Source: Vanilla planifolia
Taxonomy: Eukaryota; Streptophyta; Magnoliopsida; Asparagales; Orchidaceae
Assembly: GCA_023846275.1 (NCBI GenBank)
Contig: CM043877.1
Span: forward strand, 17,094,607 to 17,158,606
DNA length: 64,000 nucleotides
Direction: 5' to 3'
Below, in pieces: positions 23,636 to 36,109 of this stretch. The notes under the pieces were generated by a model. That model saw only the letters and a program-made list of their open reading frames with translations, ran no database searches and had not been told where the DNA came from. The translations under genes and the position numbers were made by a program. Position 1 is the stretch's first letter. Each line of letters begins with the position of its first letter.

Positions 23636-25705
23636 ATGAGTCAGCTCACTGTTGAGATCGAAGACACCTTTGCCAACGTTCTTGAGCTCGCGGCAAACAA
23701 TGATTTGGATGAATTTAAGCGATTTGTTGGTCAAAACCCTGTGGCCATTGATGAGGTTGGAGATTGGTATGGCCGGAAGAAGGTCATCGAACAGAGAACT
23801 CCTCTGATGGTTGCTGCTACTTATGGTAGCCTTGATGTGCTCAGGTTTATCATCAACCATTCCTCTGCTGATGTCAATCGATTCTGTGGCATAGACAAGA
23901 CTACTGCCCTGCATTGTGCTGCCTCAGGTGGTTCGTTGAATGCTATTGAGGCTGTAAAAATCCTTCTTTCTGCTGGTGCTGATCGGAACTGTGTTGATGC
24001 TAATGGCCATCGACCAGCTGATGTTATTATTGCCCCTCACAAACAGTCTAATGTGAGGTCTGCACTTGAAGAGATTCTTGGATGTTCTGTTTCATCAGCC
24101 AGGGAGATTCATCACCAAGCCCTCAGAGTTTCTACAATTCCATCAAACTCTTGCTCTCCTTTGCCTTCATCAGCTGAGGAAGATGAATCTCCTTCCTCGG
24201 ATTCAACGTCCTCTCCTATAATGGGAAAATTTCAAGAGCTTCCCACTTTACCAGAGAAGAAAGAGTACCCTATTGATCCATCCCTTCCTGATATTAAGAA
24301 TAGCATGTATGCCACGGATGAGTTCCGAATGTTCTCCTTCAAGGTTCGGCCTTGCTCGAGAGCATATTCTCATGATTGGACCGAGTGTCCATTTGTTCAT
24401 CCTGGAGAGAATGCTCGTAGGCGTGATCCAAGGAAATATCACTACAGCTGTGTTCCTTGCCCTGACTTTAGGAAAGGGACTTGCAGGAGGGGAGATATGT
24501 GTGAGTATGCACATGGGGTGTTTGAGTGTTGGCTTCACCCAGCACAGTACCGCACAAGATTATGCAAGGATGGAACTAATTGTGCAAGGAGGGTTTGTTT
24601 TTTCGCACACACTAATGAAGAGCTACGTCCTCTATACATGTCTACTGGATCAGCAGTGCCTTCACCCAGATCTGCTTCAAGTGCCATGGAGATAGCTGCG
24701 ATGGGTCTCATGCCTGGCTCACCTTCTTCTATTTCAGGACTGATGTCTCCTTTCACACCTCCAATGTCGCCTTCCGCTAATGGGATTTCTCATTCTGCTA
24801 TCAATTGGCCACAGCCCAATGTTCCTGCATTGCATCTTCCTGGAAGCAATCTACAGTCAAGCAGACTTAGGTCATCCCTTAGTGCAAGAGACATGCCGGT
24901 GGATGAGTACTTGATGCAGGATTTTGAAGCCCAACAATTAATAAATGATCTGTGCATCTCACGCTTTGGCCCTTCTGCCGGTAACAGAACATCCCGCACC
25001 AACAACCTTACTGCTTCGAACCTTGATGAACTTTTCTCAGCGGAGATCTCATCATCTCCTAGATACAACTCGGAGCAGGGAGCAATTTTCTCTCCATCGC
25101 ATAAAACTGCTATACTAAATCAGTTTCAACAACAGCAGCAAGGCCTCCTTTCACCTATCAATACAGGAATGTTTCCCACCAAGGCTGTGGATCAGCAACT
25201 TCCTGGACCTCCCTCTCTCTTGCAGGCCTCTCTCGGGCTTTCTTCACCTGGAAGAATGTCACCAAGAAGCATGGAGCCTGTGTCACCATTTAGTTCTCAT
25301 CTTTCTGCATTTGCCCAACGAGAGAAGCAACAACAGCAAACTTTAAGGAGCCTTAGTTCGCGTGATCTAGGCACTGGTGCATTGGGTGCTTTGGGTTCGT
25401 CTGTGAGCTCATCCTGGTCCAAGTGGAGTTCCCCTTCGGGAACTCTTGACTGGGGTGTGAACGGGGAAGAGCTTGGCCGGCTTAGACGATCGTCTTCTTT
25501 TGAGCTGCGTTGTGCTGCCGAGGAACCTGATGTTTCTTGGGTTCACTCTTTGGTCAAAGAGTCCACACCAGAAAAAGCAGCCGGACCTTCAAATATGGCT
25601 CCTGCAGTAGCAACAGATGCTTCGAGTGAACAGAACGATGGTCGTGATCACGCCGCACTGATGGCTTGGTTGGAACAGATGCAACTGGATCAGATGGTTG
25701 CTTAG
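23636..25705 (+). CDS. Ankyrin-repeat, arginine-rich tandem CCCH zinc-finger protein (RR-TZF)
   Basis: 689 residues in one uninterrupted frame. Two ankyrin repeats lie at about 54-83 ([20 protein letters not shown]) and 89-121 ([10 protein letters not shown]). The plant arginine-rich motif C-X5-H-X4-C-X3-H uses C240, H246, C251 and H255. The tandem finger follows: C275-X7-C283-X5-C289-X3-H293, a 16-residue linker, then C310-X5-C316-X4-C321-X3-H325. All ligands are present, so it looks intact. The Ser/Pro/Gln-rich C-terminal half includes the family block [16 protein letters not shown] and ends in [16 protein letters not shown]. Length and order fit the plant group containing Arabidopsis TZF7-TZF11. 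Members of that group bind AU-rich RNA, sit in P-bodies and stress granules, and act in mRNA turnover and stress responses; that role is inferred here. The first ATG is chosen because conserved sequence ([18 protein letters not shown]) starts within a few residues. Confidence 0.97.
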   Translation: MSQLTVEIEDTFANVLELAANNDLDEFKRFVGQNPVAIDEVGDWYGRKKVIEQRTPLMVAATYGSLDVLRFIINHSSADVNRFCGIDKTTALHCAASGGSLNAIEAVKILLSAGADRNCVDANGHRPADVIIAPHKQSNVRSALEEILGCSVSSAREIHHQALRVSTIPSNSCSPLPSSAEEDESPSSDSTSSPIMGKFQELPTLPEKKEYPIDPSLPDIKNSMYATDEFRMFSFKVRPCSRAYSHDWTECPFVHPGENARRRDPRKYHYSCVPCPDFRKGTCRRGDMCEYAHGVFECWLHPAQYRTRLCKDGTNCARRVCFFAHTNEELRPLYMSTGSAVPSPRSASSAMEIAAMGLMPGSPSSISGLMSPFTPPMSPSANGISHSAINWPQPNVPALHLPGSNLQSSRLRSSLSARDMPVDEYLMQDFEAQQLINDLCISRFGPSAGNRTSRTNNLTASNLDELFSAEISSSPRYNSEQGAIFSPSHKTAILNQFQQQQQGLLSPINTGMFPTKAVDQQLPGPPSLLQASLGLSSPGRMSPRSMEPVSPFSSHLSAFAQREKQQQQTLRSLSSRDLGTGALGALGSSVSSSWSKWSSPSGTLDWGVNGEELGRLRRSSSFELRCAAEEPDVSWVHSLVKESTPEKAAGPSNMAPAVATDASSEQNDGRDHAALMAWLEQMQLDQMVA

Positions 25706-26240
25706 TAAAGAACCTATGATTTCTGGTTTTGCATCTGCTTCTTGTGGATGGGTACTAGTTTATCTTTGGGTGGCTTGGTATTTTTTTGGCTTGGAATGAA
25801 CGGGTAATCAAGAAGATGGTTTGGTGGTAAAACTTGAATATTCATTTTCCTGAGAAAGATTTATTATTACTTGAAGAGAAGTTTAGACAGTTTTTAATAT
25901 TGTAGAGTCAATGTCTGGGTCAATTCAAGGACCAACCTGGACATGCTTCTTCCCCAAGTTGGAATTTTTTTTTTTAATCTTCCACAAGCTCAAACCATTC
26001 TGAAGCTACCTAAATATGCTTATTTGAACTTATGTTGTATTTCACATTAACCTTAACTGTGATATTGTCGTACTGGTGAATCAGCCTTTTATATTGCCCC
26101 TCATCTGAGATTTATGTGTTGATTGTTCTATTGCAATAATTCGTTGAGCTTGGTTTTGTTGTGTACAATCAATGCAAACTAGCCTTCTTTTAACACTGTG
26201 GTGTCGTTATGCTTTATTATTGGATTCAATAAACTATTTT
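25706..26240 (+). other. 3' UTR of the zinc-finger gene
   Basis: The frame stops at TAG (25703-25705). AATAAA at 26228-26233 is the best poly(A) signal match; earlier near-matches could give a shorter 3' UTR. The T-rich plus strand and the absence of another frame fit a UTR. The exact cleavage site is not visible. Confidence 0.45.
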
Positions 26241-28440
26241 AGTTGTCTACTATGGATATTTGTTAGGACAAGCTTGTGATTTAGGGCAACCATTCACTTC
26301 CTTTTTAGTTTAGGGCCCATTTGGTCGGATGAAGATTTGCACATCATGTTTCTATTAATCAGCCCTTGTTAAAGCTTAGCATTCATTATTGCTGTGTTCG
26401 TGGTGGTGATTTGACTATAATTTATAGTTAAGATGTGCAGATTTGTGTACTTTTTTATGCACTAAGCTTGTTATTTGGTCCCCCACCCTTGTTTGTTCTC
26501 CAACTAAGAAACTGGAGCATGTGAACTGTATTTCTCTTTGATTCCTGGGAGAGAAAGAAGTATCTTTGCCTCTCTAAAGTGCATCCTTTATGCATGTGTT
26601 CTTGTTGGTCAGTCGTACTGTTGTCTTTGTTCATCGTAGGTATGAAACAAAGGTCTCTACATCTATAGGAATTCGTTGTTCCTCAAAAGTTGTGCTTTGC
26701 ATATGTTTTTAATAGGAATTTTGTTTAGTTTATTACTGTTGAAATGTCTTTTTTTTAATATTTTTTAATTTTTTTGTGTAATGATTAATTTGGTCCTTGA
26801 TTTTTGCTATAATGATGGAAATTTAACACGTTAGAATTTATATTTTGATTAATCATTGTGAAAGCTATAGATATGTAAAAATAATTTAAATAAAAAAAAA
26901 TATGAAACTTAAAAGTTTTGATAAAACATAATCCTTTTTTGCTTTTGTTGTTAAATTGGCTAATTAGGTTGTTCTTTAAAGCAGTGTTTATTGATGACAT
27001 CTGTTTATTTTTTTGAAAAAGTTTCTTTGAAAATATCTTCAAAGGAAGATCATTTTTTATTTTTTTTTTTCTATAAACTCTTTTTAAGGTAATTAATGAT
27101 AATTATTTACAGATAAATAAATATAAATGTCATGTTGTAATACTTATATCATTTTTAGTAGTACGAAAACTATCCCATCTTAATTGTTTAGATTTATTTG
27201 TGAACAACTTTGATTAAATGTGATCCTTAAACCTAAATAAATTGTTTAATTCTTCTTAGAATTTGACAATTCCAACTACGAAATTAAGATTGAGATTAAT
27301 TTTTTAAAAAATTATATTAAAAAAAATTAGATTCAAATAAAAATATAGGTTTAGGAGAGTTGTGTTAACTATGAGTTTAAATTAGGTTTAATATAATAAT
27401 AATATCCATCATCACAAAATTATTAAAATCATAAATGTTTTATATCTTTGAATTTCAATAATTTCATTTAGAGATCTCTTTAGGTTTATGATTATATTAG
27501 CATTATCATATATTAAACTAAGTTTAAATATACAACTTTATGTTAAAATTCTAGCATAAAATCAATCAAATATTGACTTGGGCGATGATATATGATATAA
27601 TCTTAAATAATAAAATAGATTAAGAGAGAATGATATACATAACTCATCTAAACAAACTTTGAAGATTCTTCAAATAAAGTTTTACTAATTAAATTCAGCA
27701 TTAAAGAATGTCATAAATCTTGAATAAAAATACATTCTTTTTTTTTATTTTTACAACATAATTATCTTTGAACAAAAAATAAATAAATAAAAAGAAACTA
27801 AAATTTACAATATGACCTTATCTTCGAATAAAAGTCTATGCTATTCGAACTAATCATCCTAAATGATTCTAATAGATTGTTATCAGATAATTTTTCAATT
27901 AATTGTCATATCTATTGACCCATTGACGGACTTAACCTGAACAAATTAGCATCCAAATGGCTAAAAAGATAGATGAAATTATTTGAATATCACAAAGATA
28001 TTATTGTGATAAAAATGTATTAGCAAATATAAAACATGACAATAAGTAATGTTTCAACAAAACCTTTGCTAATGTGCAATATGGCAGCAAATCACAACTA
28101 AAGCCTGTGATTCTTGGCTGGCTAGCATTTGAAATGCATCCATTTGGAGATTTGCATTCAGGTGGGCCTTAATGGTTTGGATTTTCTCTTAGAGCATATT
28201 TGGCTAATTTCCCATAAAGCCTATGTATTGTTTTTCTGAGAATATAATTCTATTATATATTGAGATAATTTTTTTATCTATTTGAACATAATTTCTTAAT
28301 TATTATAAAAAGCAAAGAAATATAAAATAAAAATCCCTAAAATAGAGATTGTGTACAAAAAAATATAAAAAACAAAGAAAATATTATATTTTTTTACTTA
28401 AAATCCCTAAAATAGGAAAAATATTATCATCAGAATTATA
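26241..28440. other. AT-rich spacer, no gene seen
   Basis: No supported coding sequence. The minus frame at 26785-27042 is low-complexity and AT-driven. A segment at about 26310-26480 has vaguely transposon-like ends (GGGCCCATTTGG) but no clear inverted repeat. Confidence 0.45.
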
Positions 28441-28638
28441 TGTAACACTCTTCTCCAAAGAAGAAGAGAAAGGATGATAGTAAAAGAAAAAAATTGCATC
28501 TCATAAAAAGGAAAATAAATAAATAAAAGATCCTTCTTAGGCCAAAAATAAAAATATAAATATAAAACCCACGATATCTACTTGGCCCACCGCCCACGGG
28601 AGGAGCCTAGCTGGTTCGGAAGCGTACGCTAAATGAGG

Positions 28639-28648
28639 CTATAAAACC
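28639..28648 (+). promoter_or_regulatory. TATA box of a GC-rich promoter-like zone
   Basis: CTATAAAACC lies about 55 bp downstream of GGCCCA (28584-28589), with GC-rich DNA following and an AAACCCTAA telo-box-like string at 28909-28917. Its place, about 200 bp into the inferred LTR, suits an LTR promoter. The GGCCCA and telo-box pair is also typical of host genes for translation components, so the origin is not settled. Confidence 0.5.
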
Positions 28649-29025
28649 CCTCCCGTCGATTCGAGAAGGTGAGAGCTGTCGGAGAACCTTGTGCCTTAGA
28701 CCTTCGGAAGCCTCTTGTCTCGAGATCGCCGGATTCGACATCACCCACCCCTTCGGATTTCCTTGGATCTTCTCTATGCTTTTCCTAAGCTTTCGCTTCG
28801 CTCTCTTCCGAACCCTTTTGTCCTTTTTCTCGTGGCTTTGAGCTCCTTCTTCCTTCGTCCACCAGATTCTTCTTCCTCCGTGCTGACCCCGACTTTGAGC
28901 CCCACTATAAACCCTAACTTACGTCTGCTCCTGCTGCCCGACTCGCCCTGTTCTGCATTGAATCGGGCTGAAGTTGTATCGGTGCTAAACCAAGCCGGAG
29001 CCTCTTCGACCTATGTTCACCGACT

Positions 29026-29098
29026 TTGACACGGGTTGACGGCGCTGACCGCCGTTGACCAGCTCCAACGTGCGTCGATTTTTGTCGATATCGTTGAC
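29026..29098 (+). promoter_or_regulatory. W-box cluster
   Basis: Four TTGAC cores in 73 bp (29026, 29036, 29055, 29094). Like the cluster in the solo LTR, these are candidate WRKY binding sites; here they lie downstream of the TATA box. Function is inferred. Confidence 0.4.
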
Positions 29099-29187
29099 CC
29101 ATGCCTACCCGACTCAACCCACGTGACAATATCCATTTTTGCTTTGGCCCGTGCATAGCCGAGTCCGCCCGCCACGAACTGGCCGGC

Positions 29188-29192
29188 TTGAG
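29188..29192 (+). repeat. Target-site duplication TTGAG, left copy
   Basis: TTGAG directly precedes the copia LTR end at 29193 and matches 34062-34066 exactly. Confidence 0.9.
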
Positions 29193-29552
29193 TGATGGTA
29201 ATAAATTGAAATAAAATAGATCTAGAATTGTAAACAACAAATTTGCATTCGAGAGTTTTCGGTAGAAATTGGAAAATGACGCTAGAAACCTTAAGGTGTG
29301 GGAAGACAAATGTGATAGAATTTAGTTTCATTCATGCATAACAACATAACAACAATTACATCATTTCATAGGCAAGTAATCTCTCAAATATTTGCTTTTA
29401 ATTTAAAAATTTCTTCCTAATTTATGTGGTAACTATCAACTTAAAATTTAAACTTATTTAAATATTTAAACACTTAAAATGTCTTACCAAACACTAAAAA
29501 TATACAAACAAACACTTAAAATGTTCTAACAAATACTTAAAGTTTGCTAACA
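29193..29552 (-). repeat. Left LTR (3' LTR) of the minus-strand copia element
   Basis: Begins TGATGGTAATAAATT and ends GCTAACA. It is followed by TTACATTACCTCAAAC, the complement of a worn polypurine tract. Homologous to 33730-34061 along its length. Confidence 0.9.
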
Positions 29553-32500
29553 TTACATTACCTCAAACTTGAAGTATCTTCAAGCCTAATTAATTTCGTA
29601 ATTCTTCAAACTTCTTCACTCCAAACAATTTAATAAAAATATCAGTCACCTATTCTTGAGTATTGCAATGTACTAGGCTTATAGTCTCCTTGTTGATATG
29701 ATCACAAAAAAATGATACATTGTCTTAATATGCTTGCTTCTCCCATGTTGAATTGAATTTTTGCTAATTTGATGGCTAACATATTGTCAATAAGATAGTT
29801 GTTGGCTCTTCTTGTTTATGATATAACTCCTGTAATAAATTTCACAACCAAATTATTTCACAAACTATTGATGAAGCTACAATATACTCTACGTCATAAG
29901 ATGAAAGAGCAATAACAATTTATTTAATTGATCTCCACATAAATGTTGATGAACCTAAGAAGAAATAATAACTAGTTGTACTCTTCCTTTCATCTATATC
30001 ACATCGCTAGTCACTATTAGAGTAGCCACATAAATCTGTCCTACTTTGGTTAGTAAAATATAAATCATAATCATGTGTTTCTTTAATGTACCTTAGTATT
30101 ACTTTTGTAACCTTCTAATGTATTTCATTAAGATTTTCATATACCGACTAATGAGATCAACATAATATAGAATATCAGGTCGTGTGATAGTGACGTAACG
30201 AAGACTACCAACAAGCCTTTTAAACAAAGTAAAGTCCATACATTTTCCTTCTCCTTCTCTACTTATTTTCATTCTCACATCAAGTGGTTTTGCCACTGAT
30301 TTACATCAAATGGTTTTGCCACTGATTTGTAATCTTTCATTCTAAACTTCTTTAGAAGTTTAGTAGCATATATTCTTTGAGAGATTTGTCATTTGCTTCA
30401 CTTCCAAACCATAGAAGTATGACATTTCACCATTATCTGTTATGTCAAATTCATGTTACATAGTTCTTTTGAATTCTTGAAACAATTTAAAAGGATTTCC
30501 TATATACAGCACATCATCTATATAAAAATAAACTATAATAATATCATTGTTAATTGTCTTAACATAAAGTACATGCTCAAATGGATATTTTTGGAATCCT
30601 TATTGAAGGTGTCCATCAATCTTTGTATTCCATGCTCTTAATGCTTATTTTAATCCATATAAAGCCTTTTTTAAACAATAGACTTTATCCAGATCATTTA
30701 CTATTTTGTAACCATCATATTGATCAACATACACTTCTTCTAAAATATCATTTAAAAAGTTTAGATTTGACATCAAGTTGGTATACCTTCCATCCACGAT
30801 GTACTGCAAGTGTTAAAATCAACTTCATTATATTAAATCAAGTAACTGGGGCAAACGCCTCGTTGTAGTCTATATCATATTTTTGCTTGAAGCTTTTTGC
30901 CATAAGTCTTGCCTTATATCTATCCACTATTCCATTTGCTTTATCCTTGATCTTATACCTATTTCACTCCTATGGATTTCTTTTGAGGAGGGAGATCAAC
31001 TAACTCCCATGTATTATTCTTTTTTATAGATATTATTTCTTCATTCATAGCCTTTTATCAATTTATATCTTACACTGCTTCATCAAAAGAAATTGGTTCA
31101 TTATCAGTAAAATAATAGAATAAGTTAGAATAATTAAAAGTTTGCTCATATATCTCTTGTAGACTTTTCATGTTCCTACTTGAGTTAATAAGATGTGCTA
31201 TCTTTTATATAATAATAATTCTTGAGAGAGAGCATGTTGGAATATTCAAATCATGTGTTTGTTGATTTTAAATTTCTTCTTCTTACTCAAGTGTGATTGT
31301 TTTATCATCCTTCTCTTCCTTCCACTTCTAAGTATCTTCTTCTACAAACACAATATCTCGACTAATAATCACCTTTTAGTAGAGTTTGTCGGATTTTGAC
31401 TCCTCACTATACCCAATAAATATGTATTTTTTATCTTTATCATCTAATTTCTTTCTTAATGCATTAGGTACCTATGCATATATAATGCAACAAAATATAC
31501 GAAGATGAGAAGCACTTGATTTATATCAACTCCATGCTTCTTATAGAGTCATATAACGTACAGTCTTAATAGGATAACGATTTAACAAATAAGTTAAACA
31601 ATGCAACTGCTTTTATCTAAAATTCTTTTAGTATATTTCTTTCTTTCATTATTGTCCTTATCATATAAAGGATAGTACGATTTCTTCATTCAACCACTCT
31701 ATTTTGTTGTGGAGTATAACTTGTGATAAGTTGATGTCATATACCTTCTTGCTTATATAATTGAATAAATTCATTTGATGTATGCTCACCACCTCTATCA
31801 GATTTAACGCTTTGAATGAATAACCCACTCTCTTTTTTAACTTTGCATTTGAACTATTTAAATATGAAGATAATAACAATTTTCTCCTTAATAAAATATA
31901 TCCATATTTTTCTACTAAAATCATCTATAAAAATAATAAAATACTTATTATCTCAATTAGATAATGGCACCAATGGACCACAAATATTTGTATGAATAAG
32001 TTGTAATGGTCTTTTAGCTCTCCAAGTATTACTCTTTTGAAATGGTAGATGATGTTGCTTTCTAAGTATACAAGCTTCACATATATGATTTGGATCATCC
32101 AATAAAGGAAGGCCTTTCACCATTCCTTTCTTTACCAATAACTTCAAACCTCCAAAGTTAAGTGACCATACCTTAAATGCCATTTCAAAGAATCATTTAA
32201 AAGATGCTCAAGATAACAAGCTTTACTTGTTGACTTTAATTGAAGAGTAAACATACGATTTGTCGACATCTTCACTTTAGTAATATTCTTTTCTTTTGAA
32301 TCTTGCAAAAGAAGATAACCATTCTTAATATGTATAATATATCTTTTCTCAATCAATTATCTAAGGGTTAGAATATTACTTTTCATATAAGGAATAAAAT
32401 GTGCATCTAAAATAATAATTAGAAACTCATTCTTTTTGTAAAGGTTTATGTTACCTTTGTCTTAAACTTTGAACTTTGATGAGTCTCCAAGGCTCACACT

Positions 32501-33729
32501 TTCTTGCACATTTTCAATTGTATCAAATATATGTCTTTTTCTACACATATGGTTACTTACTCCTGAGTCAAGAAACCATACATCTTCTCTTTCATTACCC
32601 TCTTTTTCAGCCAATAATGATATTGACTCTTCTTGTGATGTTTTAGCATAGTTTGATTGGTTATTCTTACACTAACAATCAGAAGCATAATGACCAAACT
32701 TATAACAATTGTAACATTCAACATTTCTTCCCTGTCCTCAACCTTGAGATGCACTATTCCTTCCATGCCTCTGTTAAGTGTAAAGTTGATTAATTTTTTT
32801 TGAGATTTGTTTTGAAAATGACCTCTTTCATATTCTCGATATGAACCTACTCCTCTTTCTCTTGAATTTGAATTCTCTTTCTTTAAGGTATTCTCTTCTT
32901 TCAAATTTAGTTTTGACTCTAAAACTTGATCAATAGATATAACTTCAGCCCTTTTCTTTACTCATTGCTCAGCACTTGTAAGAAACCCATTAGCTCTTCA
33001 ACAGATAATTTACTTATATCTTTATATTATTTAATTACTGTTACCATATGTTCAAACATATGAGTTAAAGAATAAAGTACCTTTTCAATCACACGTACAT
33101 CGTCAATTTATTCTCCATTTCTCTTCATCAAGTTCACAATAGTAATTAATCGTGAGACATAATTAGAGATAGTCTCATTTTCATTCATTTTTGACTGCTC
33201 AAAATCACCTTTAAGGATTTGAAGATGTACACGCTTCACTCGTTCAACACCTTTGAAGATTGTGTTAAGTTTATTCCAAACTTCTCTACTTGTAGTTGCT
33301 TCTACAACTTTCTCAAAAGTGGCTTCATCAAGCCCTTGATATATTAAGAATAATATCTTTTTATCTTTTTTCTGATTTTCTTTCAACAATTTTCTCTCCA
33401 CTTCAGTAGCATTTGATTCTTCAAAGCTATCGGTAACAATCTCTCATAGGTCTTACAAGCCAAGAAGGGTTTTAAATTGAATACACCAATTATCATCATT
33501 ATCGTTAGTCAATTTGGGAATAGTTTGTTGCACAATTATGGACATTTTAAATAAAAACACACTTCCAAACATTGCTTCTTTCTGCAAATGCACTATCGAA
33601 CACTGTGTTGCTTCTCATTTCTGTACACAGTGCTTTCTACAAATCACACTTCCAAACATAGTTTTTTACTCTTCTCCCTTCGACGCTATGGCGTTCGACC
33701 TTCTTCTTTTTCAAGCTTTGATACCACTT

Positions 33730-34061
33730 TGATGGTAATAAATTAAAATAAAATAGATCTTGAATCGCAAACTTGCATTCAAGAGTATTTTGGAGAAATT
33801 GAAAAATGACAGCAAAAACCCTAAGATGCAGGAAGACAAAAGCGATATAATTTAATTTCATTCATGCATAACAACATAACAATAATTACACCATATTATA
33901 GGCAAATAATCTCCCAAATATTTCCTTCTAATTTGAAAAATTGTTCTTAATCTATGCGATAACTATCAACTTAAAATTTAAACTTATTTAAATATTTAAA
34001 CATTTAAAATATGCTAACAAACACTTAAAATGTGCTAACAAATGCTTAAAATTTGCTAACA
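33730..34061 (-). repeat. Right LTR (5' LTR) of the minus-strand copia element
   Basis: Begins TGATGGTAATAAATT and ends GCTAACA. The adjoining inner sequence TTTGATACCACTT is the complement of a primer site for initiator tRNA-Met (TGGTATCAGAGC in the sister element). Confidence 0.9.
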
Positions 34062-34066
34062 TTGAG
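34062..34066 (+). repeat. Target-site duplication TTGAG, right copy
   Basis: Directly follows the right LTR end and matches 29188-29192. Without the insertion the host reads GGCTTGAGCTCA, and GGCTTGAGCTCA also occurs in the related LTR piece at about 40552-40563, which supports these borders. Confidence 0.9.
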
Positions 34067-34436
34067 CTCATCCAGGATCGTGACATACCTACGTATAAAA
34101 TCGCATGTTCCCAGCTTGATCCGACTGAGTCACCACAGCTCTCGGTTGATTCATCATTGAACCAAGTGAGTTGTCGTCGTATCAGGCCGCACAACTCAAC
34201 GTCAACCACATAGCATTCGACATAGTTGAGATATCCTTCAATAATGCAATATACTAGTAACTATCGAATTAAAGCCTCTAAACTAGAATATTGTCATATT
34301 GTACCAATTCACCCTAAAGTGTGCTCCAATATTCTCTTGAACAAATTTAGGAACTTTGTTTATTCAAGCATCTTTATCTTTATCATAAGTAAGTTTTTTT
34401 TACATTCCTCTAACATCTTTTTCTCATTAATATTTT

Positions 34437-36050
34437 CTGGTATCATCTGTGAGAACAAACAAGAAGATCGAAATAGAAAACTTAGAAAAAGTTCTATTTA
34501 TTCTTGAAAAGGAAGTATTTGATAGTCATAATCAAGAAGCCTTGGAGATCCTTATAACCCAACATCAAATTTCACAAATTTAAGAACTTCAATTGTCTAC
34601 TAGCAATCATTTTTTTATTCTAACAACAAATAAAATACTTCACAAGATTTTTTTACTTTTTCTATACCTATAAGAGAGCAAATTAAAATACGTTTGACTA
34701 TCTTATCAAGAAAAAACTTACTAAATATGTCAAATATCTCTCCTCTAATTAATAATTCCTCAAGATTCCACCACAAATATTTGATTCTTATTATATTACA
34801 CCTATTTTAAAAACTTTTAAATGCACCTCTTCATAATGTCCTACCAATTTATTTTTATCTCATAGCACATGACTCTTCAGCTCATGCCAAATTGAAGCCA
34901 TCTTTTATTCTTGACCTGATTTTGTAATGCTATAAGTTCCTAATTTTGATTAAGAACACCATGTCTCTTTAATAACGAGTCTCATATATTTTGACAACAT
35001 GAGTATAACCCAAATGTCATTAAGAAAGTATATTTTTTTACTAAAAAAATATTTTTGACATCTCTACTTACTAAACTTCAATTATCTAACTCTATTTTAT
35101 TAAGATAATTCTGATTTCTATATTTTCTTAGGAAAATTTGAGACAGTTACCTTTTTATACATCATGATTAGGCCCATTCGATACAAATTATTCTCAACTT
35201 ATCTGAAAGATGCATCTTTAGAGTGGGTTTGGAAATTATTTCCTAGGTAAATTTCTTCATTTCACCAGCTTAAAAGATTATTCATATCATCTTTCGTAAG
35301 CTATATCAGATGCCAAAAAGAATTTGAATCTCTTCTCGATTTAAAGCAACTTTAATCAGAACCATTTTGAGCTTATCTTCAATGTTTTAGAGAAGCTCTT
35401 AAAAAGTTGATCAAGATGACTCTTAACTTTCATGAGCAACTCTCATTAGATCCCTTCAATTAGAATATTTTTGAAAACACTTGGTCAGATACTCATTGAA
35501 CCTTGGAGGGCTTCAGCATTTCAATACTCTCTTACTTGCAACCTCTGAAGAAAAGGTCGAGACCACTCTCAGGAAATAATCAAGATACAATACAATTCTA
35601 CAAATATCACGATGATCATAGTCAAAAACCTTTTGAATATAGGCCTTTAAAGCTATAAAAGAGAGACTGTTGAAGGAAAGTCATCTACAGAGTATCGAAT
35701 AAAAGGCTTTTAACTGAATCTTATATCAAATAAGCTTGTAGGACCAAGTATCATAAAAAAATTGAGAAAGATGACCAAACTCTTTAATTGACACCAAAAG
35801 ACAAAGGCAAACCCTTTGTTAGGATCATCTTTGTCATCACTGGATGAAGACAGACCCTATCAAAGAACTCCACCCTAAGAACATTGGGACGAATTATAAT
35901 TGCCAATGTGACTTGATAGCAAAATCGATTATATAACCAAGGTGTTTCTAATATAAGGCTAACCATTTACATTAGGATAACTTCACACCATAACTTTAAA
36001 GGAACACAATATCTTTGTTGTATGAAAATCAAAGTTTTATTAATTCAAGA
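34437..36050 (+). pseudogene. gag-protease remnant of the second Tat-type element
   Basis: Follows the LTR and primer-site-like sequence. YLKDASLEWVWKLFPR near 35200 matches the Tat gag core (SLKGAALRWFTRLP). DNA around 35330-35500 is clearly homologous to 10160-10330 in the first Tat element. Later short matches continue into the protease region to about 36050, where a different element in the opposite orientation begins. Many breaks; a fossil fragment. Confidence 0.6.
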
Positions 36051-36109
36051 TATGGTGTATTGGTGGGATGACATAACCTCTCCTATGAGAATGATAACTC
36101 AACTCTGAA

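Larger units (their letters stand above)
29193..34061 (-). mobile_element. Ty1/copia retrotransposon, full-length layout, broken
   Basis: Both LTRs (29193-29552 and 33730-34061) have TG...CA ends, and perfect TTGAG repeats flank the element. On the minus strand the parts run gag (about 33400-32600), protease, gag-pre-integrase and integrase (about 32350-31600), and RT-RNase H (about 31500-29600). Examples are the pre-integrase motif CEACILRKQHHLPF near 32060 and the RT block LVGSLRYVTITRPDILY near 30150. The primer site is the complement of CTTTGATACCACTT by the right LTR. The LTRs differ at very roughly 10-15 percent by eye, so the insertion is several million years old. Many breaks; not functional. 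Same family as 44511-47866. Confidence 0.9.
28441..34436 (+). repeat. 5' LTR of a second Tat-type element, split by a copia insertion
   Basis: Probable start TGTAACACTC at 28441. The end falls just before TGGTATCATCTGTGAGAAC (about 34437), a worn form of the Tat primer-site region TGGCGCCGTCTGTGGGAA. Minus the 4.87-kb copia copy and its 5-bp duplication, the LTR is about 1.12 kb, close to the left LTR at 8200-9333. The right part (34062-34430) is homologous to 40555-40985. The GC-rich zone 28560-29192 holds a TATA box and a W-box cluster. It could instead be the 5' end of a broken host gene; I favour an LTR because of the flanking homology. Confidence 0.5.

Noticed and set aside
24248-25068. 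Several minus- and plus-strand ORFs of 70-140 codons inside the zinc-finger CDS
   Set aside because: They are shadows of the true frame, which has all conserved zinc-finger and ankyrin residues.
26310-26480. Possible MITE with a GGGCCCATTTGG-like end
   Set aside because: The opposite end does not form a convincing inverted repeat and no target duplication is visible.
28715-29029. 104-codon ORF downstream of the TATA box at 28639
   Set aside because: Serine/proline/leucine-rich reading of GC-rich leader-like DNA; ends just before the copia insertion and has no recognisable domain. More likely LTR or leader sequence than a protein.
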